NCBI GenBank assembly: GCA_021802045.1 | Contig: JAKABB010000013.1 | Location: forward strand, 1-44,141 | DNA length: 44,141 nucleotides | Direction: 5' to 3' | Origin: a bacterium | GTDB taxonomy: Bacteria; Chloroflexota; Dormibacteria; Aeolococcales; Bog-877 | Shown: positions 19,765 through 27,972 of the stretch, piece by piece | How the letters are laid out: each line of letters begins with the position of its first letter | Numbering within the stretch: the stretch's first letter is position 1 | The notes under the pieces: generated by a model | What the model was told of the DNA's origin: nothing | Database searches by the model: none | What the model saw: the letters and a program-made list of their open reading frames with translations, nothing else | Made by a program: the position numbers and the translations under genes

Positions 19765-20957
19765 GGGCCCGTCACCTCCTGCCAGCCACGCGACGGCGGC
19801 GGGGCCCGGCCGCCGTCGCGGTCGGCGAGGGCTCCCAGCCCGCGCTGCGGGACCTGCCCGCGGAAATCCTGGCGCGCATGCCGGCCGCGGTCCTGGTCGT
19901 CGACGGCGATGGCCGCTGCCTGTTGACGACCCCCGGGACGGATGCCCGCGTCAGCGGTGACCGTCTCCTGGACGGGAACCGTCAGATCCGGGACCCCACC
20001 CTGGCCGCGCTGGCCCGGGACGCCTTCCGCACCGAGCAGGCCCTCACCCTGGTGACACCGGTGGGGGTGCCGCCCCGGGCCACGGCGGCGGTGCGGCGCC
20101 CTGACCCCGACGGCCCCGTCGCCGGCCCCGTGCTGACGGTGGAGGCGATCCCCCTGGGCCACCCCCCATTCGCGTGTGCCCTCCTGCTCCGCGAGCCGCC
20201 GGCAGCCGATCCCATGGCCTCGGCTCGAGAGCTGGTCCAGACCCTGTCCCACGAGCTGAAGACCCCCCTGATCCACGCCCAGCACGCGGTGGAGGTGTTG
20301 ACCCAGTACCACGTGCCCGAGGATCCGGAGTTCGCGCTCGCGGTCGAGCGAGGCGCTCGAGCGGTGCGCCACATCGCCGCCCTGGTGCGCGACCTGGTCG
20401 ACTGGCTGCAGATGGACGATCCCCGCCATCTGCGCTTGGACCGCCAGCCCACCGCTCTACCCGGGCTGCTGGAGGGCCTCGTCGACACCTACAGCCTTCT
20501 CGCCGCAGGCCGCGGCCAGAGCCTGGCCCTCGAGATCGAGCCCGAGGCGACCACCCTGCCGACGCTCCTCCTCGACGAGCCCCTCATCTCGCGCGCGATC
20601 GGGAATCTCGTCGACAACGCGCTGAAGTATGCCCCGCCCCCCGGACCGGTGGTGATCCGCTTGCGGCGAGCGGGCAGCCTGGCGATCGTCGAGGTGGTCG
20701 ACGAAGGCCCGGGGATCCCCCTGGCCGACCAGGCGCGGATCTTCCAGCCGTTCGTCCGCCTGGCCCCGGCCCGGGCGGCGGACAGCTCAGGCAGCGGCCT
20801 GGGGCTGGCGCTGGCGCAGCGGATCGCCCGCGCCCACGGCGCGACCCTGTCCGTCCACAGCGCCCCCGGCTGGGGGAGCCGCTTCCGCCTCTGCCTGCTC
20901 CTCCCACCACGGCCCCGCCCGTCCCCGGCCACGGCTGGAGAGGACGGGAGGGCCTAG
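19761..20957 (+). CDS. Sensor histidine kinase without membrane segments
   Basis: 398 residues from GTG 19761, coupled to the response regulator. A PAS-like region covers roughly residues 33-145 (EILARMPAAVLVVDGDGRCLLT... and a sheet-rich end). The HisKA motif TLSHELKTPL places the phospho-acceptor at His164. The ATPase domain has the N box (NLVDNALKYAP), G1 (VVDEGPGIP), and G2 (SGSGLGLALAQRIARAHGA). No hydrophobic helix long enough for a membrane span is visible, so this is a soluble kinase sensing a cytoplasmic signal or tethered by a partner. The output is probably the adjacent regulator. Confidence 0.92.
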   Translation: MRARHLLPATRRRRGPAAVAVGEGSQPALRDLPAEILARMPAAVLVVDGDGRCLLTTPGTDARVSGDRLLDGNRQIRDPTLAALARDAFRTEQALTLVTPVGVPPRATAAVRRPDPDGPVAGPVLTVEAIPLGHPPFACALLLREPPAADPMASARELVQTLSHELKTPLIHAQHAVEVLTQYHVPEDPEFALAVERGARAVRHIAALVRDLVDWLQMDDPRHLRLDRQPTALPGLLEGLVDTYSLLAAGRGQSLALEIEPEATTLPTLLLDEPLISRAIGNLVDNALKYAPPPGPVVIRLRRAGSLAIVEVVDEGPGIPLADQARIFQPFVRLAPARAADSSGSGLGLALAQRIARAHGATLSVHSAPGWGSRFRLCLLLPPRPRPSPATAGEDGRA

Positions 20958-20960
20958 AAT
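20955..20960 (+). promoter_or_regulatory. Candidate -10 box (TAGAAT) for tRNA-Lys
   Basis: TAGAAT overlaps the kinase stop codon and lies 43 bases before the tRNA 5' end. It stands out as A/T-rich in this GC-rich stretch. No -35 is recognisable, and co-transcription from the kinase gene remains possible. Confidence 0.3.
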
Positions 20961-21003
20961 GGCCGGAGCCCCCCCGTCGTCAGCTCGGCGGGCCGGGGGC
21001 GTC

Positions 21004-21079
21004 GCCCGCGTAGCTCAATTGGTAGAGCAGGGGACTCTTAATCCCAAGGTTCACGGTTCGATTCCGTGCGCGGGCACCA
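21004..21079 (+). tRNA. tRNA-Lys (anticodon CTT)
   Basis: The 7-bp acceptor stem GCCCGCG/CGCGGGC closes. The D arm GCTC..GAGC has the AATTGGTA loop, the anticodon loop is CTCTTAA with CTT, and the T arm CACGG-TTCGATT-CCGTG is perfect. The discriminator is A and CCA is encoded (21077-21079). The anticodon stem has a terminal G-A mismatch. It marks the left border of a gene-poor, accessory-looking stretch. Confidence 0.97.
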
Positions 21080-21211
21080 TTCTCGAACTCAATGCGCTGG
21101 CCTGGACGCTCTGACTGACGGTGGCGCACCCCGCTTGGCAGCTGCCGCGGACGGGGGAGAAGGAAGCCCCGCCGGCTCATCGTCGAAGGAATGGTGGTGC
21201 TGGGCCGATGG

Positions 21212-21340
21212 TCACCCGCGGCGCACTGCCCCAGGATCCGTCCTGACCGACCGACCGTCGGAGGCAAGACGCTGCACCAGGTGGCTGCCGATGAAGCCGT
21301 TCGCACCGGTGACCAACACCCTGGAGCCGTTGATGTCCCG
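21212..21340 (-). pseudogene. Truncated N-terminus of an NAD-dependent epimerase/SDR protein
   Basis: On the minus strand a frame reads NGSRVLVTGANGFIGSHLVQ followed by RLASDGRSVR and stops at TGA 21212-21214. VTGANGFIGSHL is the Rossmann GxxGxxG motif of extended SDR epimerases/dehydratases. Only about 30 residues of a protein that should exceed 300 are present, so the gene is broken after its first beta-alpha-beta unit. It lies in the 314-base space between tRNA-Lys and the tetR-type gene. The rest of that space shows no gene. Confidence 0.65.
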
Positions 21341-21393
21341 CCGTGGCCCGGGGCCTGCCTCAGGGATCCGTTCCGACGGCCCTGCGGTCCCCG

Positions 21394-22062
21394 TCAGCCA
21401 GCGCCGTCTTGCAGCAGCAGGTCCGCCACCGGAGCGAACCGATCGGCCAGATCGAAGAGCGACCGGGCCGGTGCGCGGTCCCCGTCGAGATGAGTGACCG
21501 TCTCCATCCCCAGGTACAGCGCTGTGATGGCGAAGGCCAGGGACTCAGCCGGGACCAGCGGCTCAAAGCGTGTTCCCTGCACAATCCGCTCCACCGTCTC
21601 GCGGGAGAGATCGATCCAGGGGCGCATCCGCTGCACCATCGCCTGGCGGAGCTCGGGGTACGCCGACGCTCCAGCCACCAGCTCTTGGACCGCCGCCACG
21701 TGCCCAGCCTGAAGATCCTCCTCGTACAGCTGTCGCATCACCCGGGTGAGGTCGGCAATCGATCCCGCATCTGCCAGGACCGCGCGGTAGCGCGCCAGAC
21801 GTCGCCCGCTGCTCTCGTCCAGCGCTGCCAGAAGCAGCTGGTGGACACCACCAAAGTGGTAGAAGATCAACGCTTGGTTGAAGTGTCCCGCCCGTGCGAT
21901 GGCCCGGGCGCTGGTCCCGGCGAACCCCTCTCGGGTCAGAGTTTGGAGCGCGGCCTTGACGATCCTCTGTTTGGTCGGCTCCGCTGTGGTGACCGACGCC
22001 GAGGGCGGCCTCTGGCTCGGAGCCCTGTCCGAGCGTGTGGTTTGAGCGTGTGCTTTGGGCAT
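21394..22062 (-). CDS. TetR-family transcriptional regulator
   Basis: 222 residues from ATG 22062. The N-terminal helix-turn-helix is clear: TKQRIVKAALQTLTREGFAGTSARAIARAG, then HFNQALIFYHFGGVHQLLLAALD, the TetR fingerprint. The C-terminal ligand domain is helical and includes PWIDLSRETVERIVQG and ITALYLGMETVTHLD. A basic/Ser-rich extension of about 30 residues precedes the DNA-binding domain. It is divergent from the ABC exporter at 22700, the usual arrangement for a local efflux repressor. An inverted repeat TTGAGC/GCTCAA (22042-22047 and 22065-22070) flanks its start codon and could be an autoregulatory operator. Confidence 0.9.
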   Translation of the reverse strand: MPKAHAQTTRSDRAPSQRPPSASVTTAEPTKQRIVKAALQTLTREGFAGTSARAIARAGHFNQALIFYHFGGVHQLLLAALDESSGRRLARYRAVLADAGSIADLTRVMRQLYEEDLQAGHVAAVQELVAGASAYPELRQAMVQRMRPWIDLSRETVERIVQGTRFEPLVPAESLAFAITALYLGMETVTHLDGDRAPARSLFDLADRFAPVADLLLQDGAG

Positions 22063-22699
22063 AAGCTCAACTTTAGGGTGTGGCGCGCCCGGTGTCAAGT
22101 CGGTCGGTCGCGTGCACCATCGTGCGCGACGGCCGGCGGGACCCATCCACGACGTTGATCACCCCGTGCGGAGTGTCCGGTCAGCCTGAGCGAAGGCTGT
22201 CGGAGCGGTAGGGTCGAAGGCCCGCCGGGCCCGGCCCGGCGGCGACGCCTCTTCAGGGTCTGAAGGGGTTGTCGAACGCCCGCCCGGGAACCCGGTGCGG
22301 CGTCGCGCGACCACTCCCTGGACGATCCGCAAGCCCCGGGACGCTCGGCCGACGCGGGCCCCGTGTGCCCCGCGTCTCGCGGAACGCCTCTCCCCCCTGA
22401 CGCTCATCCAACTCCGCACAGAGCTGACCGTGAGATGTGCGCGGCCCCGGCGGGAAACGCGCGCCCGCGCGATCCTGGGAACGGATCCGTCCCGGGCAGC
22501 GAGCCCACCCACGGGAGAGACGGTCATCGCATCCCCGGCGTGAGGGGCCCGGGCGGCGGCCGGGTCGCGCAGCAGCACCCGTTGGCGGCCGCCGGGAACG
22601 AGTCCCTCCGTCGCGGTTCAGCGACGCCTCCGGGGACGGCGGGGGGTGGGAGGCGGCCCACTCCGGCACGGAACATCCATTCGATATACTCCACGTCCC
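22063..22699. other. Long divergent intergenic region, tetR-ABC exporter
   Basis: 637 bases with no supportable gene on either strand. The open frames here are Arg/Pro/Ala-rich and show no family resemblance. The only clear element is TATACT at 22685-22690, a near-consensus -10 for the ABC operon, 9 bases before the TTG start. The length is large for a simple divergent promoter and fits an accessory region with decayed sequence. Confidence 0.5.
22685..22690 (+). promoter_or_regulatory. -10 box (TATACT) of the ABC exporter operon
   Basis: TATACT in the A/T-rich context CATTCGATATACTCC stands out in this GC-rich sequence. The spacing to TTG 22700 (9 bases) predicts a leaderless mRNA. No convincing -35 is seen. 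Confidence 0.45.
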
Positions 22700-23695
22700 T
22701 TGCCCGCCACGCTGCGACCCCGCGATGACCTGGCGATCGAGGTGCGCGGGCTCCGTCGCACCTACCGCACCACCACCGGCACCCTGCGCCGCCGACGACT
22801 GGAGGTGGAGGCGGTGCGTGGCATCGACTTGGACATCGGCCGGGGCGAACTGTTCGGGCTGCTGGGGCCCAACGGTGCCGGGAAGACCACCACCATCCGC
22901 GTCCTCTGCACCCTGCTCCTGCCCACCTCTGGATCGGTGCGGGTCCTGGGCCTAGACGTGGTGGCCCAGGCCCAGGAGGTCCGGCGCCGGATTGGCTACG
23001 TCTTCGGCGGCGACCGTGGCCTGTACGATCGCCTCAGCGCCTACGACAACCTGCGGTACTTCGCCGAGCTGTACGCCATCCCGCCGCGGCGTCTGCGGCC
23101 ACGGATCGGCGAGGTGCTGGAGCTGGTAGGCCTCACCGGTCGCGAGCGGGAGCGGGTGGAGGGCTTCTCTCGAGGAATGCGCCAGCGCCTCCACCTCGCC
23201 CGAGGGCTCCTGCACGACCCTCCCGTGCTCTTCTTCGACGAGCCCACCATCGGGGTCGACCCGGTGGGGGCGCGCGAGGTGCGCCAGATGATCGCCGGCC
23301 TTCGACAGCAGGGCAAGACCGTGCTGCTCACCACCCACTACATGTTCGAGGCGGACAGCCTCTGCGAGCGCATCGCCGTGATATCCCACGGCAGGATCGT
23401 GGCCACCGGTAGCCCCCGCGACCTCAAGGCAGCGGTCTCCGACCGGACCGTGGTGGAGATCGAGGCCTACGGCATCGGGGAGCCCACAGTCGGGCGGATT
23501 CGACAGATCGCGGGGGTGGAGGCGGTGACGGTGGACGCCAAGGACCAGATGCAGGTGGTGTCGGTACAGGCCCGCGACGCCACCCAGCTCACCGGCCAGC
23601 TCTTGGAGCTCCTCCAAGGGGTCCGAGTGGAGCGCATCGGCGCCCGGGAGCCCACCCTGGAGGACGCGTACGTGGCGCTGGTGACCGCGTCATGA
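22700..23695 (+). CDS. ABC transporter ATP-binding protein (DrrA-like drug exporter)
   Basis: 331 residues from TTG 22700. The frame continues upstream to 22646 but that would cross the -10 box. Walker A is GPNGAGKTTT. A Q-loop-region block YVFGGDRGLYDRLSAYDNL, the signature GFSRGMRQRLHLARGLLHDPP, Walker B VLFFDEPTIGVDP and H-loop LLTTHYM are all present. A C-terminal domain of about 90 residues (VSDRTVVEIEAYG...LEDAYVALV) is typical of DrrA/NatA-type exporters. The signature Ser-Gly-Gly is FSRGM, as in this subgroup. It overlaps the next gene by ATGA. Confidence 0.92.
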   Translation: MPATLRPRDDLAIEVRGLRRTYRTTTGTLRRRRLEVEAVRGIDLDIGRGELFGLLGPNGAGKTTTIRVLCTLLLPTSGSVRVLGLDVVAQAQEVRRRIGYVFGGDRGLYDRLSAYDNLRYFAELYAIPPRRLRPRIGEVLELVGLTGRERERVEGFSRGMRQRLHLARGLLHDPPVLFFDEPTIGVDPVGAREVRQMIAGLRQQGKTVLLTTHYMFEADSLCERIAVISHGRIVATGSPRDLKAAVSDRTVVEIEAYGIGEPTVGRIRQIAGVEAVTVDAKDQMQVVSVQARDATQLTGQLLELLQGVRVERIGAREPTLEDAYVALVTAS

Positions 23696-24501
23696 CAGGC
23701 CCGTCGCCCCAAGAGCTGCTGGCGGCAGTGCGGGGATGGCCCCGAGTGCTCGCGATCGGGTGGCTCTATCAGCTGAAGATGCAGGCCCAGTCGGGGTTCA
23801 TGATCATGACGGCGCTGATCCAGCCCCTCATCTTCGCCACCATCGCGATGGCCGACCAGCAGGCGGGCAACCGCGGCCTGCCCGTCCTCTACTACGCCCT
23901 GGGAGCGGGGATCATGGGGATCTGGTCGACGGTGGTGTTCGGCTGTGGAGGGATGATCTCCTGGCAGCGCCACCAGGGGATGCTGGAGCCGCTGGTCATG
24001 GCGCCGGTGCCCTTCGCGCTGGTGCTGATGGCCATCACCCTGGGGACCGCCACCGTCGGCCTCTACTCCCTGGTTGCCACCATGCTGTGGGCCGCGCTGG
24101 TCTTCCGCGTCCACGTCCAGCTCGCCGACCCACTGCTCTTCGGGGTGGCCGGGGCGGCGACCGTGGTCAGCCTCGGACTGCTGGGACTGGTGCTGGGGTC
24201 GAGCTTCGTCCTCTACCGCAACTCCAACGCGATCTCCAACATGCTGGAGTACCCGGTCTGGCTGATCACCGGACTGCTGGTGCCGCTCTCACTGCTCCCG
24301 GGGTGGACCCACCCTCTGGCCTACGCCCTCGCCCCCACCTGGGGGGTGGAGGCCCTGCGGGCGGCTGCCCTGGGAGGTCAACCGCTGCCAGCCATCGGCT
24401 GGTGCCTCGGCACCTCCCTCGCCTACCTCCTCCTGGGCGTCTGGCTGGTGGGGGTGGTGGAGCGGAGGGCCCGCCGGACCGCGACCCTCAGCTTCCAGTG
24501 A
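23692..24501 (+). CDS. ABC-2 type transporter permease
   Basis: 269 residues with six hydrophobic segments, as expected for an ABC-2 membrane subunit. The EIxxR-like element is MISWQRHQGMLEPLVMAPVP, followed by ITLGTATVGLYSLVATMLWAALVF and YPVWLITGLLVPLSLLPGW, then an extracellular turn HPLAYALAPTWGVEALRAAALGG. It pairs with the second permease at 24498 to make a heterodimeric channel. Translationally coupled at both ends. Confidence 0.88.
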   Translation: MTGPSPQELLAAVRGWPRVLAIGWLYQLKMQAQSGFMIMTALIQPLIFATIAMADQQAGNRGLPVLYYALGAGIMGIWSTVVFGCGGMISWQRHQGMLEPLVMAPVPFALVLMAITLGTATVGLYSLVATMLWAALVFRVHVQLADPLLFGVAGAATVVSLGLLGLVLGSSFVLYRNSNAISNMLEYPVWLITGLLVPLSLLPGWTHPLAYALAPTWGVEALRAAALGGQPLPAIGWCLGTSLAYLLLGVWLVGVVERRARRTATLSFQ

Positions 24502-25319
24502 ACACGAGCAGCCCCGCCAGCATCCGGCCGCTGCACCACTTCTGGCGGGTCTTCCTCATCGGCGGACTCATCTCCTATCGCGCCCTCTTCTACTGGATCT
24601 CGCCGTGGCAGTACGTGCCGACGATGCTGGCGGCCCCTCTCTTCCAGATCCTGTTCTTCGTGTACCTGGGCAGGGCCACCGGGGTGGCCTCCACCGGCTT
24701 CTTCGTGGTGGGCAACGCCATGCAGATCTGCAGCATGGCGGGCATCTACGGCATGACGATGGCGATTGCCAACGAACGCCAGTTCCAGACGCTGAGCCCG
24801 ATCCTGGCCACACCCAGCAACCGGCTAGCGATCTTCCTGGGTCGCGGGCTGCCGGTGCTGATCACGGGCCTGCAGACCAGTTGCTTCGGCTTCCTGGCTT
24901 CCGCGCTCCTCCTCGGGTTCCGACCCGTGGTGGCGGGACTGCCCCTGCTGCTGCTCGCGGTCACCGTCACGGCCGCCTCATGCACCGGGTTCGGGATGGC
25001 GCTGGGCTCCCTGGGACTGCGGGTGCGGGACGTGTGGCTCGTCTCCAACATCGCCTACTTCGCCGTCCTCCTCGTGTGCGGCGTGGAGGTGCCGCTGCAC
25101 CAACTCCCGGCCGCCGTGCGCGTGGTGGCGCAGGTTCTGCCTCTCACCCACGGCATCGCCGCCGGCCGGCTGTTGGCCGCGGGCCGGAGCGGCGGCACCG
25201 CCCTGACGGACATCCTGCTCGAGTTCCTGGTCGGCGTGACCTGGGTGGCGGTCGCCTATCTGCTGTTCCGGTACTTCGAGCGCGCGGGCCGGCGCACCGG
25301 GGCCTTCGACCGGCTCTGA
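24498..25319 (+). CDS. ABC-2 type transporter permease (second subunit)
   Basis: 273 residues from GTG 24498 (GTGA overlap). There are six hydrophobic segments, beginning FWRVFLIGGLISYRALFYWISPWQYVPTML. The ABC-2 element is MAIANERQFQTLSPILATPSNR, and the late turn is VPLHQLPAAVRVVAQVLPLTHGIAAGRLL. The open frame upstream from 23736 is a shadow of the first permease. Its stop codon TGA is part of the 5-bp target duplication of the IS element that follows, so the coding sequence is complete but the native downstream region is displaced. Confidence 0.88.
   Translation: MNTSSPASIRPLHHFWRVFLIGGLISYRALFYWISPWQYVPTMLAAPLFQILFFVYLGRATGVASTGFFVVGNAMQICSMAGIYGMTMAIANERQFQTLSPILATPSNRLAIFLGRGLPVLITGLQTSCFGFLASALLLGFRPVVAGLPLLLLAVTVTAASCTGFGMALGSLGLRVRDVWLVSNIAYFAVLLVCGVEVPLHQLPAAVRVVAQVLPLTHGIAAGRLLAAGRSGGTALTDILLEFLVGVTWVAVAYLLFRYFERAGRRTGAFDRL
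25315..25319 (+). repeat. Target site duplication, left copy (TCTGA)
   Basis: TCTGA directly precedes the left IS end and is repeated at 27108-27112. It contains the permease stop codon. Confidence 0.75.
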
Positions 25320-27107
25320 CCTGGATCAGTGAGTAGTGGCGAAGGAGGGGGTGGAGGCAGGTAGAGAAAGTGCCTCGCTGCCTGGGAAAATGGGAGTTGC
25401 AACACGTCCATCGATTCCCAGTAGGAGGCACCCTGAGGGTGAAGCGTACCGCATCCGGCCCCACCATTCACCGCGGCTCTGACGACCCCACCCTGACCGG
25501 CCACGCCGGGCTGCTGCTGGTCCGGGACCTGAACGCGAAGCTGCACTTGGTGGAGCGGCTGGACACGGTCATCGAGGGGGTACGACGCTTCAAGCAGCGG
25601 CGGCGGGGCCTGAGTGGTGGGCAGTTGCTGGTCTGCCTGGCGGAGTCCATCCTGGCGGGGGGCAGCCATCTGGCCCACCTGGATCCCTTGCGCGAGGATG
25701 AGGCCGGCCGGGTGCTGCGCGCCGTGGCCGCCGTGCCCGCGCCGGAGACCGCCAGCCAGCTGCTGCCGCGATTCACGGTGCGCCAGTGCCAGGCGGCGGT
25801 GGCCGAGCTGGCCCAGGCGGGCGTGGAACTGGACCGGATGCTGGACCTCCCCGTGGGCCGCCCGGTGACGCTGGACCTCGACTCCACCACCACGGAAGTC
25901 CATGGCGAGCGGAAAGAGGACGCCACCTACAACTACGAGGGGAAGCGCAGCTTCGGCTCGCTGGTCTGCACCTGGGCGGAGCGGCGCCGGGTGCTGGCCG
26001 CCGGCCTGCGGCCGGGGTCTGCGTCGGACAAACCGATCGCCCCGGCGCTGCTGCGGCGGGCTCTGCGCACCCTGCCCGCCGGGCACGGCGAGGTGCGGCT
26101 GCGGGCGGACAGCGGCTTCTTCAGCGCAGGGTTGCTCACCTGGTGCCGGCGGCACCGGGTGCGGTTCTGCGTGGTGGTACCCCACTACCAGATCATGTGG
26201 GAGCTGCGGCGCCATATCTCGCCCACCGGCTGGCGGGCCGCCAAGGAGATGGCGGGCGCGGACGTGGCAGAGCTGCGGTTCACCCCCACGGGCTGGCCGG
26301 ACGAGCCGCTGCGGCTGCTGGTGCGGCGGGTGCGGGTGGAGGCGAGCGAGATCTCCACGAGCCCCAGGAGCCGGCGGCGGAAGACCATCCCCAAGGGGCA
26401 ACTGCAGCTGGCCCTGAAGGGCCTGGTGGGCCACACCTACGCCTACTCCTTCATCGTCACCGACCTGTCCGGGGACGCCGTGGAGCTGGAGCACTGGCAG
26501 CGGCGGCGGGCCCACATCGAGGAACGGATCAAGGATCTGAAGCTGGGTTGTGGCTTGATCCACTTGCCCTTGCGCCGGCGCCGGGCCAACTATGCCTGGC
26601 AAACCGCGGCCGTGATCGCCTCCAACCTGACCGCCATGCTGTCGGCGGTCAACGTCTGCCGGGAGCGTCAGGACGCGCAGGCCGCGGCCGGGGGCACCCT
26701 CACCCCGGAGCAACTCGCCGCCGTGGGGCAGCCGCACAACACCGCAGTGCTGCGGCGCTGGCTGCTGACGGTGCCGGCCCGGCTGGTGCGCAGCGGCCGG
26801 CGCCTCCGCCTGCGCCTGGCCCGCGGCATGGTCCACCAGCAGGAGTTCTGGGCCCTGCACTACTACGTCGGCCGCCTGGCTCCCAGCGGATAGCCGCCTC
26901 CGGGCCCTCCGGCGATCGGCCACCGCGGCTCCCGTGGATTCGACGCGTCCTCCGCCACCGCCGATGCCCCTCCTCCGGCCCGAAAGCGGCCGCGACCGGC
27001 CGCAACCCCCCGCTCCAGGCCGCGACCACGCCTCGCGATCGCTGGCGAGGTGTCCGCCGACCCCTTCCAGCCGCCTACTGATCGCTTACCCACTGCAATG
27101 ATTCAGG
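25320..27107 (+). mobile_element. IS1380-family-like insertion sequence, complete
   Basis: 1788 bp bounded by imperfect terminal inverted repeats. The left end is CCTGGATCAGTG and the right end, read inward, is CCTGAATCATTG (10 of 12 match). Perfect 5-bp direct repeats TCTGA flank both ends (25315-25319, 27108-27112), the mark of a transposition event not yet eroded. It encodes one intact transposase. About 210 bases between the transposase stop and the right end are non-coding. Confidence 0.85.
25439..26893 (+). CDS. Transposase, IS1380 family (DDE type)
   Basis: About 484 residues from GTG 25439, preceded by AGGAGG. The frame extends to 25370 without homology. The acidic triad is visible in the usual contexts: TLDLDSTTTEVHG with YNYEGKRSFGSL, RLRADSGFFSAGLL, and HIEERIKDLKLGCGLIHLPLRRRRANYAWQ. 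These match the IS1380/DDE_Tnp_1 layout with its long insertion before the Glu. The reading frame is uninterrupted, so the element may be active. The IS4 superfamily in general is the alternative family call. Confidence 0.87.
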   Translation: MKRTASGPTIHRGSDDPTLTGHAGLLLVRDLNAKLHLVERLDTVIEGVRRFKQRRRGLSGGQLLVCLAESILAGGSHLAHLDPLREDEAGRVLRAVAAVPAPETASQLLPRFTVRQCQAAVAELAQAGVELDRMLDLPVGRPVTLDLDSTTTEVHGERKEDATYNYEGKRSFGSLVCTWAERRRVLAAGLRPGSASDKPIAPALLRRALRTLPAGHGEVRLRADSGFFSAGLLTWCRRHRVRFCVVVPHYQIMWELRRHISPTGWRAAKEMAGADVAELRFTPTGWPDEPLRLLVRRVRVEASEISTSPRSRRRKTIPKGQLQLALKGLVGHTYAYSFIVTDLSGDAVELEHWQRRRAHIEERIKDLKLGCGLIHLPLRRRRANYAWQTAAVIASNLTAMLSAVNVCRERQDAQAAAGGTLTPEQLAAVGQPHNTAVLRRWLLTVPARLVRSGRRLRLRLARGMVHQQEFWALHYYVGRLAPSG

Positions 27108-27112
27108 TCTGA
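27108..27112 (+). repeat. Target site duplication, right copy (TCTGA)
   Basis: Matches 25315-25319 and directly follows the right IS end. Removing the element and one copy rejoins the permease stop to TCCACGCCGG. Confidence 0.75.
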
Positions 27113-27324
27113 TCCACGCCGGGGGCAACCGCTACCCCGTTGCGGGGCAACGTCCCTGATGGGCGTCCGCTCCGCCGTCCTCCGCGCGGCAATCGCCCGG
27201 CGACCCGGCGGGGACCGGTACCATGGCGCTCGCCCTCGCCGCGCACTCCGTCGGCACCGGTCGGGGGCGGGCGTCCGCTGGCGGCGACCTCACGCCATCC
27301 AACGCCGCTCCTCGGCAGGACCGC

Positions 27325-27972
27325 TCAGGATCTGTCGGCGGCCGCTCCTCGCCGGGCGGCCATCAGTGCCGCCAGCCGGCGGTCGGCATCGCTCCCCCCG
27401 CTGAGGCCGGCGACGACCCCATCGATGTCCGCCTCCGAGCGGTTCTGGCTCAGCTTCCACTTGGCCTGAATCCGCGTGATCGGAACTTCGATCCCGACGA
27501 TGGCACGAAGCATGGCCCTGGTGAACGCCACAGGCGCGTCGTCAACCGACCACGCTGGCTCTCGACCAGCCTCATGGTGATCGGTGAGGCGGCGCACGAG
27601 CGCCTCCACCCAGTCGACGTCGTCGTGGACGACGAGGGGCCCGTACGCATGCACCGTGACGTAGTTCCACGTCGGCACCACCTTCCCATGCTCAGCCTTG
27701 GTGGCGTAGAGCGACGGGGAGACATAGGCGTCGACCGGGCGGAAGATGACCAGCGCCTCGGTCGCCGGATCGACGCTGCGCCACTGCGGGTTTGCTCGGG
27801 CGAGGTGGCCGACCAGCCGGCCCCGCGGGCCCGCGGCCTCGAAGAGCAGCGGCACCGGCGTCGCCTCGAGCACGCCGTTGGCAAGGGTCACCAGCTCGCC
27901 AATCCGGGCCGAGCGGATCGCGTCCGCGATCGCCTCAGGGCTCTCCTCAGCAAAGGCCCCCGGAATGTACAT
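27325..27972 (-). CDS. PaiB-like FMN-binding split-barrel protein
   Basis: 215 residues starting MYIPGAFAEESPEAIADAIRSARIGELVT, the PaiB/'FMN-binding negative transcriptional regulator' signature. It continues with PLLFEAAGPRGRLVGHLARANPQW, VIFRPVDAYVSPSLYATK, VVPTWNYVTVHAYGPL and KWKLSQNRSEADIDGVVAGL, all characteristic family blocks. PaiB was named for repression of sporulation and degradative enzymes in Bacillus, but most members are uncharacterised flavin-binding proteins. Minus-strand GATACG lies 9 bases before the ATG, consistent with a leaderless transcript. It stands alone, facing the IS element. Confidence 0.9.
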   Translation of the reverse strand: MYIPGAFAEESPEAIADAIRSARIGELVTLANGVLEATPVPLLFEAAGPRGRLVGHLARANPQWRSVDPATEALVIFRPVDAYVSPSLYATKAEHGKVVPTWNYVTVHAYGPLVVHDDVDWVEALVRRLTDHHEAGREPAWSVDDAPVAFTRAMLRAIVGIEVPITRIQAKWKLSQNRSEADIDGVVAGLSGGSDADRRLAALMAARRGAAADRS

